In this document: positions 9,105-18,066 of the stretch, one piece after another
Layout of the letters: each line of letters begins with the position of its first letter
Numbering within the stretch: the stretch's first letter is position 1
DNA from: Microcystis wesenbergii NRERC-220
GTDB lineage: Bacteria; Cyanobacteriota; Cyanobacteriia; Cyanobacteriales; Microcystaceae
Assembly: GCF_032027425.1 (NCBI RefSeq)
Contig: NZ_JAVSJA010000001.1
Location: 186,001 to 250,000, forward strand
Direction: 5' to 3'
DNA length: 64,000 nucleotides
Program-made: the position numbers and the translations under genes
The notes under the pieces: generated by a model
The model's database searches: none
Told to the model about the DNA's origin: nothing
What the model saw: only the letters and a program-made list of their open reading frames with translations

Positions 9105-10388
9105 TTAATACCAATAACTAGAACTTTGTTGAGGTTCAGGGGCAAAAGCTAACCAGTAGGGGAATTGTAAAAGAGCGAAATTCAGTCGTTCTTCGGTATC
9201 ATCGATGATAATGAGCGGTGAATACTTATCGTCGATTAAACGTTCCGCTTTTTGGATTAAAGCTTCGGGAGACTCAAAGAGAACGATGCCGCGGTCTGGT
9301 CCAAAATCGGCGCGGGAAATGCCGAGACAATCTTGGAGACCGCGCCGCCATTCGCCTAAACGTTCGGGACTATTCGCCAGAACGAGAGAACGGAAGCGAT
9401 CGCCCTGTAATTCCGCCATAATCGAGATAATTGCCGAAGCCACCAGAATATTCTGGAGACGGCTGCCCATACCGCGAACAGTACCCCGTCCCCCCTGTTT
9501 AAAGAACCACTGTTGCACCCGTTCGGCGTGAATTGGTTCAAAAGTGCGCCGTAGTTGCCAAGGGGGACCGTAATAATCAGGACGACTGCGATAACGGTCT
9601 AAAAGAGCTTGGATGCGCTGATTTTGGTCAGAAAAGCCCTGTCTAGGGGTGGATTGCCCCACCGGTTCCGATTCATAACCCGAACGGTTAGAACGACGGG
9701 GTTCTTGCCAATTATCCCGGCCCTGGTTACTGGTACGGGGGGGACGGGGACTTTCTTCGCGATCATCCCGGCCTTGACTGCCACGGGATCGGCGCGGGTT
9801 TTCCTCCCGTTCGGTCCGCAGGGGAGGTTCCACGGGTCGGGGGGATTTTTCGGGGGTTTCAAAACGGGGTAATTCCAACTGTTCGGCAGCCGCGGCCAAA
9901 TCCTGTAAACTGCCCACCAGATAGTCTTTAAATCCCTGAACCCGCACGGCTAGATCCTGGGAGACTCCGGCGAAATTACTCCGCATTTCCTGCCGAATGC
10001 GCTCACGACGGCGTTCTAACTGTTCGATCGCCAATTCTAAAGCCTGTTTGCGTTGTTCTAGGTCTTTTACGCCTTCCTTGAGCATTCTTTCGATTTGAGC
10101 TTTGATATCCCCGAGTTCTTCGGCGATCAAGCGTTCTCTTTCCGCTTTTAATGCCGAGATTTCTGCCGCTAGGCTCTGTTTTTGCCGTTCTAGAGCCTCG
10201 ATTTCTGCCCGCAGGGGTTGCGCCTGCGCTGGGGGAACTAATTCGCCTTCGGGGGCGATTGCCGATGGCAGGGGATTCTCTACTGGGCGATCGTTCCAGA
10301 GATCATCAAAACTAAATTCTTCGACAGATTCATTGGGTAAGTCTGTCATTTTGTCAAGGGGTAAAACATTAAAATCTTCTGAATTCAT
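9105..10388 (-). CDS. DUF3086 domain protein with coiled coil and Arg-rich linker
   Basis: A 427-residue protein in three parts. A long coiled coil (about residues 55-165, rich in Leu, Glu, Arg and Gln heptads) is followed by a disordered Arg/Ser/Asn/Gly/Pro linker (about 170-250). The C-terminal globular domain (about 255-425) matches the cyanobacterial DUF3086 family, e.g. YYGPPWQLRRTFEPIHAERV. The function is not established. The basic, RGG-like linker would suit nucleic-acid binding, but that is inference. Its convergent neighbour trm1 ends 4 bp away, and the DUF3119 gene lies upstream across a MITE. Confidence 0.75.
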   Translation of the reverse strand: MNSEDFNVLPLDKMTDLPNESVEEFSFDDLWNDRPVENPLPSAIAPEGELVPPAQAQPLRAEIEALERQKQSLAAEISALKAERERLIAEELGDIKAQIERMLKEGVKDLEQRKQALELAIEQLERRRERIRQEMRSNFAGVSQDLAVRVQGFKDYLVGSLQDLAAAAEQLELPRFETPEKSPRPVEPPLRTEREENPRRSRGSQGRDDREESPRPPRTSNQGRDNWQEPRRSNRSGYESEPVGQSTPRQGFSDQNQRIQALLDRYRSRPDYYGPPWQLRRTFEPIHAERVQQWFFKQGGRGTVRGMGSRLQNILVASAIISIMAELQGDRFRSLVLANSPERLGEWRRGLQDCLGISRADFGPDRGIVLFESPEALIQKAERLIDDKYSPLIIIDDTEERLNFALLQFPYWLAFAPEPQQSSSYWY

Positions 10389-10432
10389 CGGCTTTAGAAA
10401 TGCAGAGCGAACAGAGGGCCAAGGCAGGCAAT

Positions 10433-10552
10433 TAAGTAAGTGGTTCTGATTAATAGAAGATAGATTTTGCCTTTGATCCCCCCTTACCCCCTTATTAAGG
10501 GGGGTGCCGATAGGCGGGGGGATCTGACAATTTTTAACACCTACCTACTTAA
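10433..10552. mobile_element. MITE family 1, copy 2
   Basis: A 120-bp copy bounded by TAAGTAAGTGGTT and CCTACCTACTTAA, with the core GGTGCCGATAGGCGGGGGG shared with copy 5. It sits between two same-strand genes (DUF3119 and DUF3086), so their joint transcript would read through it. Confidence 0.85.
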
Positions 10553-10589
10553 GACGCTATTAATTGCCAGATTTTATTTTATCTCAATC

Positions 10590-11006
10590 TTAGTTCGCTT
10601 CTGAGTCGATCGCTTGCGATGCTGCTAAAGGATAGTATTTTTCCAGGCAGAGTCTCAGGGTTGCGCTGTCAAAGATAATGGGCAAAAAATGAATGCTGTT
10701 AATTTCTTTGAAATAAAATAGTATCGGGACTTTATTCCAGAAAATCCGCCAATTTTGCCATTCTTGGTAGGGAAAGGAGCGAATTTGTTGCCCGGACAGA
10801 TAGACATCTAAGGAGGTAGGGGTAAACTGGAGACGAATGCGGGTAGTCTGGAACATCAAGAATAGGCCTAACAGGGAGAAAATTATTCCGAGCCAGACCT
10901 GTAAAAAGAGCAATGGCAGCGATAAAATTACCAAAAACAGGGGAATTCGATAGTTAGGAGCCAGTTCGATCGTTCCTGTTACTTCTTGCGGGGAAATAGT
11001 TGTCAT
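10590..11006 (-). CDS. DUF3119 family membrane protein
   Basis: A 138-residue protein with two closely spaced membrane helices (about residues 18-55) and a C-terminal PH-like soluble part containing SFPYQEWQNWRIFW and YFKEINSIHFLPIIFD. This matches the DUF3119 family of cyanobacteria and plant plastids. The role is unknown. It lies upstream of and on the same strand as the DUF3086 gene; a MITE now separates them. Confidence 0.72.
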   Translation of the reverse strand: MTTISPQEVTGTIELAPNYRIPLFLVILSLPLLFLQVWLGIIFSLLGLFLMFQTTRIRLQFTPTSLDVYLSGQQIRSFPYQEWQNWRIFWNKVPILFYFKEINSIHFLPIIFDSATLRLCLEKYYPLAASQAIDSEAN

Positions 11007-11045
11007 TGGTGTCCCTATCGGCGGTCAGCCAAAATATCTTCGCTT

Positions 11046-11846
11046 CTAGTTTATCGCATTGTTTTTCGATAGGCGATCGAGATAATCGAGACTCGATCGG
11101 CGATGATCTGGTGGTGTCATGGCATCGTAGAAGGAGACTTTACCCCCGTATGCACGCCGGAGATTAAAATCAGTTAAGACCTTAGATCGTTGATCGGCGA
11201 GGATCAATTCTTTATTTAAGAGGATTAAATCAGCAAAATGGGTGATAGATTCGCCTAAATCATGGTTAACCACCATGACAATTTTATTTTCTTGGGCTAA
11301 CTCACCAAAGATATTAAAAAGAATCCCCTCGGTTTTTTGATCTACCCCAACGAAAGGTTCATCAAAACAGAAAATCTCCGCTTCTTGGGCCAAAGATCTG
11401 GCTAAAAAGACTCTTTGCTGTTGTCCCCCCGACAACTGACCGAGGGGACGATGGCGTAAATCAGCCATTTCCACCCTTTCTAGGGCATTTAAAGCCTGTT
11501 GACGACTAATATGGGAAAAAGGACGAAACCAACCCGTTTTTCTGACTCTCCCCATCATCACCACATCCCAAGCGGTGACGGGATAGGTCCAGTCGATTTG
11601 AGATCTTTGGGGAACATAAGCGACTTTATCCAGTTGTTGCTGTAGAGATTGCCCTTGATAGTTAACGCTTCCCTGTTGTACGGGAATTAATCCTAGCATG
11701 GCTTTGATCAGGGTACTTTTGCCCGCACCGTTGGGACCGATAATACCGGTTAATCGTCCTGGATAAATTTTCAGGGTGATATCCCGTAGGGCTTCCACGC
11801 CGCGATAATATACTCCTAGATGACTAACTGTAATTGTCCTTTGCAT
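11046..11846 (-). CDS. Metal-type ABC transporter ATP-binding protein (Mn/Zn family)
   Basis: A 266-residue ABC ATPase: Walker A GPNGAGKST at residues 37-45, Q-loop within VAYVPQRSQIDW, signature LSGGQQQR, Walker B IFCFDEPF, and switch His in VVNHD. The VPQRSQIDWTYPVTAWDVVMMGR stretch is typical of manganese/zinc/iron chelate uptake systems (MntA/ZnuC/SitB), and its resemblance to cyanobacterial MntA makes manganese likely. No permease or binding-protein gene lies beside it; the genes on both sides are unrelated. It would therefore need partners encoded elsewhere. Confidence 0.85.
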   Translation of the reverse strand: MQRTITVSHLGVYYRGVEALRDITLKIYPGRLTGIIGPNGAGKSTLIKAMLGLIPVQQGSVNYQGQSLQQQLDKVAYVPQRSQIDWTYPVTAWDVVMMGRVRKTGWFRPFSHISRQQALNALERVEMADLRHRPLGQLSGGQQQRVFLARSLAQEAEIFCFDEPFVGVDQKTEGILFNIFGELAQENKIVMVVNHDLGESITHFADLILLNKELILADQRSKVLTDFNLRRAYGGKVSFYDAMTPPDHRRSSLDYLDRLSKNNAIN

Positions 11847-11940
11847 AGTTGTTATCCCGAGTCTCCATTTCTAGCATAGCTAAAAATGAGACAATTATGA
11901 AGCAACCATGAAAAGATTATGAAAGATAGCTAGGGTGAGA

Positions 11941-13296
11941 TTAATCGCCACTCAGTAAAGCTTCCACGAATTCGTAACTGGAAAAAGGCCGCAGATCCTC
12001 GATTCCTTCCCCAGCGCCAACAAAGCGAATCGGTAGGTTAAGCTGACGCGCCACGGCAAGGGCAACACCCCCTTTAGCTGTACCATCGATTTTAGTCAGG
12101 ATCACGCCGCTTAATTGGGCAGCTTCCGAGAAAACCTCTGCTTGTCGCAGCCCGTTTTGTCCTAAAGTGGCATCGAGAACTAGAAGGGATTCCACCACGG
12201 CACTCTCGGCTTTTTTGTCGATAATGCGGCGAATTTTGCTTAATTCTGCCATTAAGTTCTTTTTATTCTGCAATCTTCCCGCCGTATCCACTAAGAGTAA
12301 TTCTACCTCCCTGGATTTAGCGGCTTCGATGCCATCGTACACCACGGCGGCCGGGTCGGTATTTTTGCCCGGGTTGGCAATTACTTCGACTTGCGATCGC
12401 TCTCCCCAAACTTTCACCTGTTCCACGGCAGCAGCGCGAAAGGTGTCGGCAGCGGCGATCATACAGCTATAGCCAGATTGTTTAGATAAATGGGCTAATT
12501 TGCCGATAGTCGTCGTTTTACCGACTCCGTTAACTCCTGTGAGCATCCAGATATTTAATTTACCTTTTTCTGGCTCAAAACCGGGGTTGCTATAATTTGC
12601 TAAAGGTGCATCTAAAATCTCGCGGATAATTTCTTTGAGATATTCGATCGCTTTTTCGGGGGGTAAAGATTCCTGTTTTAGCTTATTTTGGAGGGTAGTG
12701 ATAATATAATCGGTGGCACCTACCCCCACATCAGCCTGAAGCAATAAAGCTTCGATTTCCTCCACCGCATCTTGATTGAGGGGACCCTGACCGACCACGG
12801 CCTTAAGCTGATTGACCAAGCTGCGGCGCGTTTTGCCTAAACCCTGACGCAATTTTTTTAACCAGGTGATTTCTTCTTCCGAAACGTCCTCTGCTTGTCG
12901 TCCCTGATTGGCTAAAACTTTGGCTGACCAGATAAAGTCCTCATCCGGTTCTGTGGGGGTTTCGATGGCGGTTTCTTTGAGAATTTCGAGGCGATCGGAT
13001 TTTTTCAGCCATGCGGGGGTATTATACTCGGTTTCTTCTTCTTTAACTGGTTCTTCCTCTTGCGGAGGTTCTGTTTCAGCAATAGATGTTTCAGGGGTTT
13101 CGCTCACGACGGCCTCGGCCGTGGCTTTTTTCTCTTGAATATTTTTAAAGGCTTTTTTGGCCCAATCTAAATACTCTTCCTGACTGGTTGCCTCGCTAGT
13201 CGTCGGGGTTGCCTCGCTGGGGGTCTCCTCTACGGGTGCGGGGGGTGCTTGTTCTTGTTCGGGTTGGAGTTTCTGACGACGGAACCAGTTAAACAT
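11941..13296 (-). CDS. ftsY: Signal recognition particle receptor FtsY
   Basis: A 451-residue SRP receptor GTPase. The first ~135 residues are an acidic Glu/Thr/Pro-rich A domain, as in other bacterial FtsY proteins. The NG domain follows, with helical N region (about 140-235), G1 GVNGVGKTTT, DTFRAAAVEQ, DTAGR, and TKIDGTAKGG motifs, ending FVEALLSGD. It docks SRP-ribosome complexes at the membrane for co-translational insertion, including thylakoid proteins. A clear ATG start is present. It is transcribed towards the ABC ATPase gene but is probably an independent unit. Confidence 0.96.
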   Translation of the reverse strand: MFNWFRRQKLQPEQEQAPPAPVEETPSEATPTTSEATSQEEYLDWAKKAFKNIQEKKATAEAVVSETPETSIAETEPPQEEEPVKEEETEYNTPAWLKKSDRLEILKETAIETPTEPDEDFIWSAKVLANQGRQAEDVSEEEITWLKKLRQGLGKTRRSLVNQLKAVVGQGPLNQDAVEEIEALLLQADVGVGATDYIITTLQNKLKQESLPPEKAIEYLKEIIREILDAPLANYSNPGFEPEKGKLNIWMLTGVNGVGKTTTIGKLAHLSKQSGYSCMIAAADTFRAAAVEQVKVWGERSQVEVIANPGKNTDPAAVVYDGIEAAKSREVELLLVDTAGRLQNKKNLMAELSKIRRIIDKKAESAVVESLLVLDATLGQNGLRQAEVFSEAAQLSGVILTKIDGTAKGGVALAVARQLNLPIRFVGAGEGIEDLRPFSSYEFVEALLSGD

Positions 13297-13521
13297 AGGA
13301 GAAACTAAACATAAAACTATTTATCTAGTTTATTTTAACCCTTGGCGTGAGCAATTTTGATAGTTAGATTTTTAATTATGGATTTCTCAGCATTTTTTGC
13401 CAGAGATTACGGGAAAAATATGATGCGAGTAACTCAATTGATAGCCTTGCTCAAGCATAACTTTATCTATTTTTAGAGAAATGCTGTATCCTAGAAAATA
13501 GAATAGGAAGGAGAGTCAAAA

Positions 13522-14109
13522 ATGTTAACCGCTACTGAAACCAAATATTATACTCCCGAAGAATATCTCGCCCTAGAGGAAACGTCCGAAGATAAAAATG
13601 AATATCGTCAAGGAGAAATTATCCCAATGGTAGGAGCCACCACTAATCACAATCAGATTTGTCTAAATTTTTGCCGTAATTTTCCCTTAAATATCAATAA
13701 TAAAGATTATTATACCTATATGGAAACGGTGCGTTTATGGCTGTCAGATTATAGTATTTACACCTATCCTGATGTGATGGTGATTCAAGGTCAACCTCTC
13801 TATCAAGGTAATAGTCAATCTAACGTGATCAATCCTTTAATTATTGTCGAAGTTCTCTCTAATTCCACCCAAGCTTATGATCGAGGGGATAAGTTTAAAT
13901 TCTATCGTTCCTTGCCAACTTTTCAGGAATATATTCTGATTGAACAATCTAGTTATAGTGTGGAACGTTACTCTAAACAAAAGGATGATCAATGGTTAAT
14001 TGATTTCGTCACGGGGGAAAATGCGGTTTTACAATTGGTGTCGGTAGATTGGCAGATTTCTTTTCAAGATTTATATCAAAGAGTAAATTTTTACCTAGCA
14101 GAAACCTAA
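13522..14109 (+). CDS. Uma2 family (DUF820) putative restriction-like nuclease, copy 1
   Basis: A 195-residue PD-(D/E)XK-fold protein of the Uma2/DUF820 family, hugely expanded in cyanobacteria. The opening YTPEEYLALEE, the PDVMVI segment (active-site Asp) and IIVEVLSNST (Glu of the E-x-K-like pair) are visible. The cellular function of Uma2 proteins is unresolved; a mobile or housekeeping nuclease role is only inferred from the fold. The AGGAAGGAGAG ribosome-binding site precedes ATG. It is 93-95% identical to copy 2, differing mainly around residues 51-65. Confidence 0.88.
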   Translation: MLTATETKYYTPEEYLALEETSEDKNEYRQGEIIPMVGATTNHNQICLNFCRNFPLNINNKDYYTYMETVRLWLSDYSIYTYPDVMVIQGQPLYQGNSQSNVINPLIIVEVLSNSTQAYDRGDKFKFYRSLPTFQEYILIEQSSYSVERYSKQKDDQWLIDFVTGENAVLQLVSVDWQISFQDLYQRVNFYLAET

Positions 14110-14184
14110 AATTAAGAGAAAGGTCAAAAAGAGTCGCTATCAAGAAACTCATTATCTCAAAACGGACTACTATATGTTAAATCT

Positions 14185-14293
14185 ATGGAAGCTCTAGATT
14201 TTTCCGATCAACTACAATGGACCGCAGAAGCCAAGGCAAAACTGAAAAATATTCCCTACTTTGTTCGTTCCCAAGCGCGTCAGCGGATTACTG
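14185..14293 (+). pseudogene. Truncated PCP-reductase-domain gene fragment
   Basis: Thirty-six codons from ATG match the start of the intact gene at 15101 ([12 protein letters not shown] to ARQRI) and then run into unrelated sequence where the first duplication unit ends. Compared with the intact copy, 26 bp containing the TATAAT box upstream are missing, so this copy has lost both its promoter and its C-terminal half. Confidence 0.85.
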
Positions 14294-14411
14294 AGATATT
14301 TAAGATACACTTTTCCGAGCCACTCAATTGATAACCTTCCTCAAGGATAACTTTGTCTCTTTTTAGGGAAATGCTGTATCCTAGAAAATAGAATAGGAAG
14401 GAGAGTCAAAA

Positions 14412-14999
14412 ATGTTAAGCGCTACCGAAACTAAATATTATACTCCCGAAGAATATCTCGCCCTAGAGGAAACGTCCGAAGATAAAAATGAATATCGTCA
14501 AGGAGAAATTATCCCAATGGTAGGAGCTACCACTAATCACAATCAGATTGCTGGAAACTTCTATCGAAGATTTCCTCTGACTATCAATAATCAAGATTAT
14601 TATACCTACATGGAAACGGTGCGTTTATGGCTGTCAGATTATAGCATTTACACCTATCCTGATGTGATGGTGATTCAAGGTCAACCTCTCTATCAAGGTA
14701 ATAGTCAATCTAACGTGATCAATCCTTTAATTATTGTCGAAGTTCTCTCTAATTCCACCCAAGCTTATGACCGAGGGGATAAGTTTAAATTCTATCGTTC
14801 CTTGCCAACTTTTCAGGAATATATTCTGATCGAACAATCTAGTTATAGTGTGGAACGTTACTCTAAACAAAAGGATGATCAATGGTTAATTGATTTCGTC
14901 ACGGGGGAAAATGCGGTTTTACAATTGCTGTCGGTAGATTGGCAGATTTCTTTTCAAGATTTATATCAAAGAGTAAATTTCGACCTAGCAGAAACCTAA
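14412..14999 (+). CDS. Uma2 family (DUF820) putative restriction-like nuclease, copy 2
   Basis: A second 195-residue Uma2 protein produced by the tandem duplication. All the motifs of copy 1 are kept (YTPEEYLALEE, PDVMVI, IIVEVLSNST), so both may be functional. The differences are clustered: AGNFYRRFPLTINNQ replaces CLNFCRNFPLNINNK, while the last 130 codons are almost unchanged. Such clustering suggests recombination with another family member rather than steady drift. The leader and ribosome-binding site are duplicated with it. Confidence 0.88.
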   Translation: MLSATETKYYTPEEYLALEETSEDKNEYRQGEIIPMVGATTNHNQIAGNFYRRFPLTINNQDYYTYMETVRLWLSDYSIYTYPDVMVIQGQPLYQGNSQSNVINPLIIVEVLSNSTQAYDRGDKFKFYRSLPTFQEYILIEQSSYSVERYSKQKDDQWLIDFVTGENAVLQLLSVDWQISFQDLYQRVNFDLAET

Positions 15000-15069
15000 A
15001 ATTAAGAGAAAGGTCAAAAAGAGTCGCTATCAAGAAACTCATTATCTCAAAATAGCTAATCTTTTTTGG

Positions 15070-15075
15070 TATAAT
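15070..15075 (+). promoter_or_regulatory. Candidate -10 box for the PCP-reductase-domain gene
   Basis: TATAAT lies 25 bp upstream of the ATG at 15101 within TTTTTTGGTATAATAGA. The same box is part of the 26 bp absent from the degenerate upstream copy, which supports a role in expression. No convincing -35 hexamer is seen. Confidence 0.5.
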
Positions 15076-15100
15076 AGACGGACTACTATATGTTAAATCT

Positions 15101-15286
15101 ATGGAAGCTCTAGATTTTTCCGATCAACTACAATGGACCGCAGAAGCCAAGGCAAAACTGAAAAATATTCCCTACTTTGTTCGTTCCCAAGCGCGTCAAA
15201 GGATAGAAGAATTAGCTCGTCATGCTGGTTCCGATCGAGTTACCGTGGAAATGGTAGAACAGGCGAGAGTAGAATTCGGACAGTAG
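15101..15286 (+). CDS. Small PCP-reductase (ChlB C-terminal-like) domain protein
   Basis: A 61-residue protein with the pattern [29 protein letters not shown] and [14 protein letters not shown]. This matches the PCP_red domain, which forms the C-terminus of the light-independent protochlorophyllide reductase subunit ChlB and also occurs as free-standing small proteins in cyanobacteria. The free-standing form has no proven function. It ends 4 bp before the convergent moaA. A truncated duplicate lies at 14185. Confidence 0.75.
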   Translation: MEALDFSDQLQWTAEAKAKLKNIPYFVRSQARQRIEELARHAGSDRVTVEMVEQARVEFGQ

Positions 15287-15290
15287 ATTT

Positions 15291-16286
15291 TTAGCCGCCA
15301 ATTTGGGACATAGTACGGGTATAAATGCCACTTGATGTGCCGGAATCACGCAGTTTAAAGTTTATTTCTGCCTTCAGTTCTATTAATTCCCGCACTCTTT
15401 CCCTGATTTCTGCCGGCGAAATTCCCTGACGGAGGGCAGTTTTTAGGTCAATTTGTCCGGTTTCGTTGAGGAGACAGGGACGCAACCAACCATCGGCCGA
15501 GAGACGTAGGCGGTTACAGCGATCGCAAAAACACTCCGACATCTGACTGATAAAGCCGATTGTACCCTTAGCCCCCGGAATTTGAAAAACATCGGCCGGA
15601 CCATTTCCCCGCACTTGACCCTCATTTAAGCCCCATTTTGCCCGAATTCGCCCCCTTAATTCCTCGTTCGCAATCCAAGCTTTTTCTTGAAATAAATCAC
15701 CGTTACCGATGGGCATAAACTCGATAAAACGGACGTGCCAACGCTTATCGATGGTCAAAGCCGCTAAATCTTCCACTTCTGCCTCATTTATCCCCGGAAT
15801 CACCACCACATTCAATTTTAAGGGGTCAAAACCCACCCTCTGGGCTGCTTGAATACCTGCCCAAGTTTTTTGCCAACGACTCCGGCCGCGATTACCGATA
15901 ATTTTATCGAAAGTGTCGGGGTCGAGGGAGTCTAAACTGATATTAATCCGTCTTAGTCCGGCTTCATACAACATTTCGGCTAAATTGTCAAGTAAATAGC
16001 CGTTAGTGGTCAAGGCTAAATCGCTAGTAGCAGATAAAGAGGCGATATCGCGCACAATCTCCACTACTTCGGGATGTAAGAGAGGTTCCCCACCAGTAAG
16101 GCGAAATTTGCGGAAACCGAGGGGAATAAAGACATTTTTGACTAAAGTAAGAATTTCCTCCCGGGTGAGTAAGTCTTGCGGTCGAACAGATGCCAATTCT
16201 GCATCTTCAGGCAGACAATACTGACAGCGAAAGTTACAGCGATCGATTAAACTAATCCTGAGATAGTCAATTTGGTTCATGTTCAC
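15291..16286 (-). CDS. moaA: GTP 3',8-cyclase MoaA (molybdenum cofactor synthesis)
   Basis: A 331-residue radical SAM enzyme that, with MoaC, converts GTP to cyclic pyranopterin monophosphate. The SAM-binding cluster Cys17-x3-Cys21-x2-Cys24 is in [10 protein letters not shown]. The second, substrate-binding cluster is visible near the C-terminus as [12 protein letters not shown] and, 14 residues on, [13 protein letters not shown] is the GGEP motif. Length is normal. An alternative ATG two codons downstream is equally plausible. No other moa gene lies nearby. Confidence 0.95.
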   Translation of the reverse strand: MNMNQIDYLRISLIDRCNFRCQYCLPEDAELASVRPQDLLTREEILTLVKNVFIPLGFRKFRLTGGEPLLHPEVVEIVRDIASLSATSDLALTTNGYLLDNLAEMLYEAGLRRINISLDSLDPDTFDKIIGNRGRSRWQKTWAGIQAAQRVGFDPLKLNVVVIPGINEAEVEDLAALTIDKRWHVRFIEFMPIGNGDLFQEKAWIANEELRGRIRAKWGLNEGQVRGNGPADVFQIPGAKGTIGFISQMSECFCDRCNRLRLSADGWLRPCLLNETGQIDLKTALRQGISPAEIRERVRELIELKAEINFKLRDSGTSSGIYTRTMSQIGG

Positions 16287-16451
16287 GGGGAAATACTGTT
16301 ATAAAACTTCATGAATTTATCATAACAATTCCGGCTCGATCGATATCTAGACATCGGCTACATCTAGATTTTAGTCTATGATGACAATAGATTTGCTCAA
16401 TGGCAAGAGCCAATAACGATTGGGAAATTTGATAATTTTTCTTGATTGTAC

Positions 16452-16595
16452 TTAAGTAGGTAGGCGTTAAAAGTTGTCAGATGCCCCCCTTATTAAGGGT
16501 AGGGTTGATTCATGAATCAACCCTACCTTATCAAGGGGGGCAGGGGGGATCGAACCTAAAATCGATTTTTAATTTAATTATAACCAACTACTTAA
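16452..16595. mobile_element. MITE family 1, copy 3, with nested 30-bp palindrome
   Basis: An inverted copy bounded by TTAAGTAGGTAGGCGTTA and TATAACCAACTACTTAA. Its hairpin core is split by a perfect 30-bp palindrome at 16498-16527 (half-site GGTAGGGTTGATTCA). It fills the middle of the 16287-16715 gap; the rest of the gap shows no gene. Confidence 0.85.
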
Positions 16596-16715
16596 CTAAA
16601 AAGGTCAGCTAACACCCAAAAGAAATATTAACCAATCCTCTAGATATGGACAAACAGGATACTATCTAAATTGAGCGAGCCAGTAATGCTATGATCAAAA
16701 ATTAATTATCTTGAG

Positions 16716-18059
16716 ATGGTAATTTGTGTGATCTTGCCTGTTTTGCTACCCATTGCCCAAACTCCCCCTAGTGTAGAAATAATTCGACCGGTGCAGGTGC
16801 GTCCTTTACCGAATCAACTAGATCAAGTTCCCGTTTTTAATAGCAATAGTCCCGAATTATTGCTAGGAGAAGGGATTTTACTTTCGACTTTTCCCCCCCA
16901 AGAGAAAAGTTTCCCCTCGGCCCATTTAAATTATGCTTTTCAGGGACGCTTTGATATTTTTGCCCACCATATAGCCAGGGGGAATTTTCCCGATAATTTA
17001 CGCACCCTTTATCTGGGTATATTACTCCACAATCCTAGTTCTAATCCCGTGACCGTTAAAATTCTGCAAGGGGCCAGTTATTTGAGTCAACCGGATGCAG
17101 CTTTTATCGATTTACCTGCACAAGTGGAAAATAATCAGGGGACGGTTTTTGCCGGGCCGGGAAGTCGGGTAATGGGGGATATTTTAATCGGGCAGCGTCA
17201 GGATATTTTTCCCGATAGGATTATTATTCCGGCGGGGGAGAGTTTTATGGTCTTAAATGCGGCGATTCCCGTGCGCGATTTGACTCCACCCTTAAACGGG
17301 AGATCCAGTTATCTCCGTCTGGAAAGTGACGGTCTTCTCTACGCTGCTAGTTTAGCTCTTTATGCACCCCTAGACGAAAATGGGCAGGAAAGACCCCCAA
17401 ATCTGACAGAGTGGCAAAATTTGCTAGAAAAAGGCGATTTATCGACTCCGCGCGATCGAGCGCCCACTCCTCCCCATAGTCAAGGACAGATAATTTATGG
17501 ACGGGTAGCGGGGGTGTCCCAAGGTTCAGCTTGGCCAGCCCGATTGGTCGATCGAGCTTCTTTATGGTTAAATATTCCTGATTCTGGTCAATCTATAGCC
17601 TATGGGATTAGCACCCTACCCGGGGGCAAACTGGGAACGGAACAAAATCAAAGTGCTAGTATGTTAGTTCGCTATCCCGATACGGCCTATCAAGCTCATG
17701 GTAATTACGGTGTGGAATATAGGTTAAGTTTACCTCTATTTAATCGAAGTGATGAGGCGAAAACGGTGACTATTGCGCTAGAAACACCGATTAAAGAGAA
17801 TATTATCGGTCAGGGTTTGCGTTTTCTCGATCCGGCTGCCCCACAAGTGTTTTTTCGGGGAACAGTAGCCGTCAATTATAGCGATGACCAAGGACAGGCA
17901 CAAAGCAGATTTTTCCATCTCGTCCAAAGACGCGGACAAGAGGGGCAATCTTTAGTGACTCTGACTATTCCTCCCGGGGATTGGCATATAGTACAGGTAA
18001 ATTTTTTATATCCACCAGATGCAACTCCTCCGCAAGTTTTAACGATTAAGACCGAGTAG
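16716..18059 (+). CDS. DUF3370 family probable exported protein
   Basis: A 447-residue protein that opens with a short hydrophobic segment ending ...LLPIAQTPPS, a likely signal peptide, so an exported or envelope location is inferred. The body is beta-rich, with segments such as RPVQVRPLPNQLDQVPVFNSN and HNPSSNPVTVKILQGASYL that match the cyanobacterial DUF3370 family. No catalytic motif is apparent. The function is unknown. It is convergent with the lipoprotein gene at 18067. Confidence 0.72.
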   Translation: MVICVILPVLLPIAQTPPSVEIIRPVQVRPLPNQLDQVPVFNSNSPELLLGEGILLSTFPPQEKSFPSAHLNYAFQGRFDIFAHHIARGNFPDNLRTLYLGILLHNPSSNPVTVKILQGASYLSQPDAAFIDLPAQVENNQGTVFAGPGSRVMGDILIGQRQDIFPDRIIIPAGESFMVLNAAIPVRDLTPPLNGRSSYLRLESDGLLYAASLALYAPLDENGQERPPNLTEWQNLLEKGDLSTPRDRAPTPPHSQGQIIYGRVAGVSQGSAWPARLVDRASLWLNIPDSGQSIAYGISTLPGGKLGTEQNQSASMLVRYPDTAYQAHGNYGVEYRLSLPLFNRSDEAKTVTIALETPIKENIIGQGLRFLDPAAPQVFFRGTVAVNYSDDQGQAQSRFFHLVQRRGQEGQSLVTLTIPPGDWHIVQVNFLYPPDATPPQVLTIKTE

Positions 18060-18066
18060 AACAAGT

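Larger units (their letters stand above)
13431..15187 (+). repeat. Imperfect tandem duplication, unit about 890 bp
   Basis: Two adjacent copies run from ACTCAATTGATA at about 13431 and 14320. Each carries the same leader, a Uma2 gene and the start of a PCP-reductase-domain gene. The Uma2 starts are 890 bp apart. The second unit continues into the intact downstream gene, whereas the first breaks off after the codons for ARQRI. The units are nearly identical except in a patch after NHNQI of Uma2 and in a 26-bp promoter-containing segment missing from the first unit. Confidence 0.92.

Noticed and set aside
9609-9872. Plus-strand frame opposite the DUF3086 linker
   Set aside because: It is the complement of the Arg/Gly-rich disordered region; the bias of that region keeps several frames open.
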